A stretch of 46,882 nucleotides of DNA from NCBI GenBank assembly GCA_021324295.1, contig JAJPJJ010000102.1, positions 1 to 46,882 on the forward strand. The letters run 5' to 3'. The stretch's first letter is position 1. Every line of letters begins with the position of its first letter. This DNA comes from Bacillota bacterium. Its GTDB lineage: Bacteria > Sysuimicrobiota > Sysuimicrobiia > Sysuimicrobiales > Segetimicrobiaceae. The notes under the pieces were generated by a model. The model had not been told where the DNA came from. It saw only the letters and a program-made list of their open reading frames with translations, and ran no database searches. Below, piece after piece: positions 43,519 through 46,882 of this stretch. Both the position numbers and the translations under genes were made by a program.

Positions 43519-46077
43519 GTGAAGGTACATGAGCTGGCCAGGGAACTGGGCCTGACCAGCAAGGAACTGATCGACCGGCTGGAGGGGATGAAAGTCCCGG
43601 TCCGCAACCACATGAGCCCGCTGCCGGACGAGGTGGCCGAGCGGGTGCGGCGGAGTATCGCCGCATCGCCGGCGGCCACGCCGGCCGGATCCGCGGCGCA
43701 GGCGCCGGTCCAGCCCGAGCCCCCCCGCGGGACCGCGAAGTCCGTCGACGAGGAGAAGATCCGGCAGAGCGCGTTCTTGCAGCAGAAGTACGGGGGCGAG
43801 ATCAAGGGAGTCCGCGTGATCCGCGCGCCCCGTGCCGAGGCGCCCGCGCCGGCCGCCGCCGCCGCGCCGCCCCAGGCGGCGGCCAGGCCGGAGGTCAAGG
43901 AAGCGGTCCGCCCGTCGGAGCGCCCGGCGCCGGCTCGCAAGCCGGGCGAGGCCAAGCCGGAGGCGAAGAAGCCGGTCGCCGCCGACTCCCGCGTGCCGTC
44001 CAAGGAACGGCCGGCGGCGCAGGCCACGGCCGCGCCTCCCGCACCGCCGCAGCCGGGGGCCAAGCCCGCGCCGCCGGCGAAGGAGAAGCCCACGCTGCGC
44101 TTCGCGGACGTCCGCAGGACGCCTCGCTACGAGCCGGGCGCCGTGGGCGCCGCTCCGCGGCCCCTGGCCCCGGAGCCGCCCCTGCCGCCGCGGGAGGCGC
44201 CGCCGGCCGCGCCGGCCGAACCGGCCAAGCCCGCGGAGCCGCCGCGTCCGCAACCGGCTGCGGCCGCCGCCCAGCCGCACGTCCCGGCGCCGTCGGCGCA
44301 GCCGGTGCCCGTGCGATACCTGGAGATCGACGGCCCGATCCAGGTCGGCGAGCTCGCGTCGCGGATGGGCGTGGGCGCCGGCGAGGTGATCAAGCGACTG
44401 GTCGAGAGCGGGGTCATGGCCGGGGTGAACCACATGATCCCGCTCGAGGTCGCGACCAAGGTGATGGCGGCGTTCCACTTCGCGCCCAAGCCCACGGAGG
44501 TGGCCGAGGTGCGGGAGGTGGCGCCGACCCTCGAGGTGCCGGAGGGGACGCCGGCGGAGAAGGGCAGCGCACCTCGGCCGCCCGTCGTGACCGTGATGGG
44601 CCACGTCGACCACGGCAAGACGAGCCTGCTCGATGCGATCCGCAAGACGTCCGTCGCCGCGCACGAGTTCGGCGGGATCACGCAGCACATCGGCGCCTAC
44701 ACGGTGGAGAGCGGCGGTAAGCCCATCACGTTTATCGACACGCCCGGGCACGAGGCGTTCACGCAGCTCCGCGCCCGCGGCGCCCAGGTCACCGACATCG
44801 CCGTGCTGGTGGTCGCCGCGGACGATGGCGTGATGCCGCAGACGGTGGAAGCGATCAACCACGCCAAGGCGGCCCACGTGCCGATCATCGTCGCCATCAA
44901 CAAGATCGACCTGCCGCAGGCCAACCCCGACCGCGTGAAGCAGCAGCTCGCGGATCTGGGGCTCGTGCCGGAGGACTGGGGTGGGGACACGATCATGGTG
45001 CCCGTCTCGGCCCGGCAGGCGACGGAGCTCGACGCGCTGCTCGAGATGATCCTGCTCGTCGCCGAGCTGCGGGACCTCCGCGCGACCCCGGACCGGCCGG
45101 CGCGCGGGACGGTGATCGAGGCCCGGCTCGATAAGGGCCGCGGGCCCGTGGCGACCGTCCTCGTGCAGGACGGCACGCTGCGGGTCGGGGACGCCGCGGT
45201 GGTCGGCGACACCTACGGGCGGATCCGCGCGATGACCAGCGAGACGGGCGCGCGTCGAGACAGCGCGGGCCCGAGCACGCCCGTGGAGGTGACCGGCCTG
45301 AGCGAGGTGCCGGCGGCCGGGGACCTGCTGGAGGTGGTGACCAACGACCGGATCGCGAAGGCCGTCGCCGAGGAGCGCCGCGAGCGCCGCCGGGCGGCGG
45401 AGCAGGCGCGGATCCGCCAGATCAGCGTCGAGGAGATCTCCAAGGAGACGGGCGCGCCGACCGAGCGCAAGGAGCTGCGCCTGATCGTCAAGGGCGACGT
45501 GCAGGGCTCGGTCGAGGCCCTCGTGCCCGCCCTCGAGCGGCTCACCACGCGCGAGGTGATCGTCACGATCCTCCACGCCGCGGTCGGCAACGTGACGGAG
45601 TCGGACGTGATGCTCGCGGCGGCGAGCCACGCGACGATCATCGGGTTCAACGTGCGGCCGGAGCCCCAGGTGCGCCGCCTCGCCGAGAGCGAGGGCGTCG
45701 ACGTGCGGCTCTACCGGGTGATCTACGAGGTGCTGGACGATGTGCGCAAGATGGCGGGCGGCCTCGTGGCGCCGCAGGCCGTCGAGGTCGTGCTCGGCCG
45801 GGCCGAGGTCCGGCGCGTGTTCTCGATCAGCCGCGTCGGGACGATCGCGGGATGCTACGTGACCTCCGGCCGCATCGCCCGCGGCGCCCAGGCCCGGGTG
45901 ATCCGGGACGGGGCGGTCGTCCACGAGGGCGTCATCGGGTCGCTCCGTCGATTCAAGGACGACGTCCGCGAGGTCACGGAAGGGTACGAGTGCGGGATCG
46001 GGCTCGAGCGGTACGGCGACGTCAAGGAAGGCGACGTCATCGAAGCGTTCGCCCTCGCGCAGCAACCCGCCGGCTAG
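43519..46077 (+). CDS. infB: Translation initiation factor IF-2
   Basis: GTPase that places initiator tRNA on the ribosome. 852 residues. The N-terminal IF2_N module ([20 protein letters not shown]) is followed by a long Ala/Pro/Lys-rich linker (about 50-270) typical of high-GC bacteria, then a second IF2_N-like module near 280-330. The G domain has [16 protein letters not shown] (G1 at 361-368), [10 protein letters not shown] (G2), DTPGHEAF (G3) and NKID (G4). Domains II, III and C follow, ending [16 protein letters not shown] 43519 with a GGGGGG run upstream starts the family N-terminus. It lies 21 bases after ylxR. Confidence 0.96.
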   Translation: MKVHELARELGLTSKELIDRLEGMKVPVRNHMSPLPDEVAERVRRSIAASPAATPAGSAAQAPVQPEPPRGTAKSVDEEKIRQSAFLQQKYGGEIKGVRVIRAPRAEAPAPAAAAAPPQAAARPEVKEAVRPSERPAPARKPGEAKPEAKKPVAADSRVPSKERPAAQATAAPPAPPQPGAKPAPPAKEKPTLRFADVRRTPRYEPGAVGAAPRPLAPEPPLPPREAPPAAPAEPAKPAEPPRPQPAAAAAQPHVPAPSAQPVPVRYLEIDGPIQVGELASRMGVGAGEVIKRLVESGVMAGVNHMIPLEVATKVMAAFHFAPKPTEVAEVREVAPTLEVPEGTPAEKGSAPRPPVVTVMGHVDHGKTSLLDAIRKTSVAAHEFGGITQHIGAYTVESGGKPITFIDTPGHEAFTQLRARGAQVTDIAVLVVAADDGVMPQTVEAINHAKAAHVPIIVAINKIDLPQANPDRVKQQLADLGLVPEDWGGDTIMVPVSARQATELDALLEMILLVAELRDLRATPDRPARGTVIEARLDKGRGPVATVLVQDGTLRVGDAAVVGDTYGRIRAMTSETGARRDSAGPSTPVEVTGLSEVPAAGDLLEVVTNDRIAKAVAEERRERRRAAEQARIRQISVEEISKETGAPTERKELRLIVKGDVQGSVEALVPALERLTTREVIVTILHAAVGNVTESDVMLAAASHATIIGFNVRPEPQVRRLAESEGVDVRLYRVIYEVLDDVRKMAGGLVAPQAVEVVLGRAEVRRVFSISRVGTIAGCYVTSGRIARGAQARVIRDGAVVHEGVIGSLRRFKDDVREVTEGYECGIGLERYGDVKEGDVIEAFALAQQPAG

Positions 46078-46137
46078 CGCCCGGTGACCGTCGCCACCGA
46101 TGGGAGGAGGACAGGGGGGACCGAGGTCTCGGGGCCT

Positions 46138-46419
46138 ATGGTGGTGGGCGTGCTGCACGTCGAGTGCGGCCTTCCGGGGACGCAGAGCATCAAGGACAAG
46201 CGGCGGATCGTGCGGTCTCTGCTCGACCGCCTGCACCACCGGTTCCACGTCGCCGCCGCGGAGGTCGACCATCAGGACACCTGGCGCCGGGCGGGCCTGG
46301 CGGTCGCCTACATCAGCACCGACGCGCGCCACGCGGACCAGGTGCTCGCCCGTGTCGTCGAGGAGATCGACCGCCACGGGGAGCTGGTGCTCCTCGACTA
46401 CAGCGTCGAGATGCGGTAG
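46138..46419 (+). CDS. ylxP: YlxP-like protein (DUF503)
   Basis: 93 residues, the usual DUF503 size. It starts MVVGVLHVECGLPGTQSIKDKRRIVRSL, the family signature, and contains FHVAAAEVDHQDTWRRAGLAVAYIS. ATG 46138 is preferred; GTG 46084 would add an unrelated 18 residues. Function is unknown; the family lies between infB and rbfA in many Firmicutes, as here, which suggests a ribosome-related role. The ribosome site is weak. Confidence 0.88.
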   Translation: MVVGVLHVECGLPGTQSIKDKRRIVRSLLDRLHHRFHVAAAEVDHQDTWRRAGLAVAYISTDARHADQVLARVVEEIDRHGELVLLDYSVEMR

Positions 46420-46481
46420 GGGCCGCAGGGCGCTTCGACTCCACGCCGTGATCCCACGTTGCGACGCCCGGGTCTCAGCGG

Positions 46482-46500
46482 CCCGGGCCGAGGGCCCGGG
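46482..46500. repeat. 8-base-pair hairpin between ylxP and rbfA
   Basis: CCCGGGCC (46482-46489) and GGCCCGGG (46493-46500) around GAG in the 213-base gap before rbfA. It is very stable but has no T-run. It may pause transcription or protect mRNA. The rest of the gap shows no gene or promoter I can support. Confidence 0.4.
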
Positions 46501-46632
46501 GCGCGGCGCGTGAACCCCGAGGCCGTGTGATGCCGTCGCGATACGGTGGACCGTGACCCGGTTACCGACGTCGCGTCATCGGAGCGGATTGGGGGGGCGG
46601 GCCGGCGGTGCACCGCCCGGAGGGGAGACCGT

Positions 46633-46882
46633 GTGAGCACCCCACGCATCGCCCGTCTGCGCGCGCTGTTCAAGGAGGTGACGAGCGAGATCCTGCAGCG
46701 TCAGGCGCGGGATCCCCGCATCGGGTTCGTGTCCGTCACCGACGTGGAGCTGAGCCCCGACCTCCGGCACGCCAAGATCTTCGTCAGCGTCCTCGGCGGT
46801 GCCGAGGAGAAGGCGCGGACGATGGAGGCCCTCGCGCGCGCCCAGGGATTCATCCGCACCGAGCTGGCCCGGCGGATCCGCC
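46633..46882 (+). CDS. rbfA: Ribosome-binding factor A (3' end outside window)
   Basis: Cold-shock/30S maturation factor that binds 16S rRNA. About 83 residues are visible: the start (V)STPRIARLRALFKEVTSEIL, then RDPRIGFVSVTDVELSPDLRHAKIFVSVLG, the conserved KH-like core, and a following helix GFIRTELARRIR that runs off the window. GTG 46633 follows GGAGGGGAG by 5 bases. It is the last visible gene of the rimP operon order, though the 213-base gap before it may hold a separate promoter. Confidence 0.92.
   Translation, partial: MSTPRIARLRALFKEVTSEILQRQARDPRIGFVSVTDVELSPDLRHAKIFVSVLGGAEEKARTMEALARAQGFIRTELARRIR

Noticed and set aside
46420-46455. Possible tRNA fragment (CTTCGACTC resembles a T-loop)
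   Set aside because: The flanking bases do not pair as a T stem, and no acceptor, D or anticodon arms can be drawn. I saw no tRNA in the window.

Overview
Organism: the window is very GC-rich (about 70% by eye) and dense with genes. Almost everything lies on the + strand; the only - strand genes I support are one HAD phosphatase and one small unknown. Two blocks follow orders I know from Bacillus subtilis. The first is secDF - DUF1049 (yrvD) - recJ - relA - dtd - hisS - aspS - 6S RNA - rarA - mnmA. The second is rimP - nusA - ylxR - infB - ylxP - rbfA. With a SigB-type sigma factor and partner-switching proteins, this points to a bacterium of the Firmicutes/Actinobacteria side of the tree, probably an uncultured high-GC lineage. 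I cannot name the phylum from this window. Layout: 1-4295 is the end of an acyl-CoA/phenylacetate-type catabolic cluster (two crotonase-fold enzymes, a PaaJ-like thiolase, a PaaX-like repressor) with an embedded family 5 uracil-DNA glycosylase. 4347-9416 carries secD, secF and a LapA-domain protein, then a PAS-like/PP2C phosphatase/HATPase protein and a STAS antagonist. 9462-21290 is the housekeeping block: a very large recJ fusion, relA/spoT, an aminotransferase, dtd, a membrane protein, hisS and aspS. A 6S RNA with its own promoter follows at 21770-21953. 22479-31505 looks like a cassette set into this conserved order: a selenocysteine formate dehydrogenase (an in-frame TGA at 23049 is read as Sec), its iron-sulfur and NrfD-like membrane subunits, a small Cys-rich protein, an unknown, a DUF892 ferritin-like protein, Hsp20 and a glutamate dehydrogenase. 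31695-36196 resumes with rarA and mnmA, then DUF948, YtxH, an RsbW-like protein and SigB. 36193-41185 has a CCA-type nucleotidyltransferase, an orphan ParA with a Cys-rich partner, the HAD phosphatase and asnS. 41412-46882 is the rimP-nusA-ylxR-infB-ylxP-rbfA operon behind a structured leader; rbfA runs off the end. How it fits together: formate oxidation would feed electrons through a four-cluster ferredoxin-like subunit to a membrane quinone-reactive protein. A stress response seems to run through a partner switch whose parts lie in two places (7.4-9.4 kb and 35.0-36.2 kb). A GTTTGA-N14-GGGTAT promoter in front of the DUF892/hsp20 pair matches the SigB consensus and ties the cassette to the sigma factor encoded nearby. 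The points I would check first are the selenoprotein, the RecJ-HIRAN-dead-helicase fusion, the RsbW-like protein with lost ATP-site residues, the ParA/Cys-rich pair and the rimP leader RNA.
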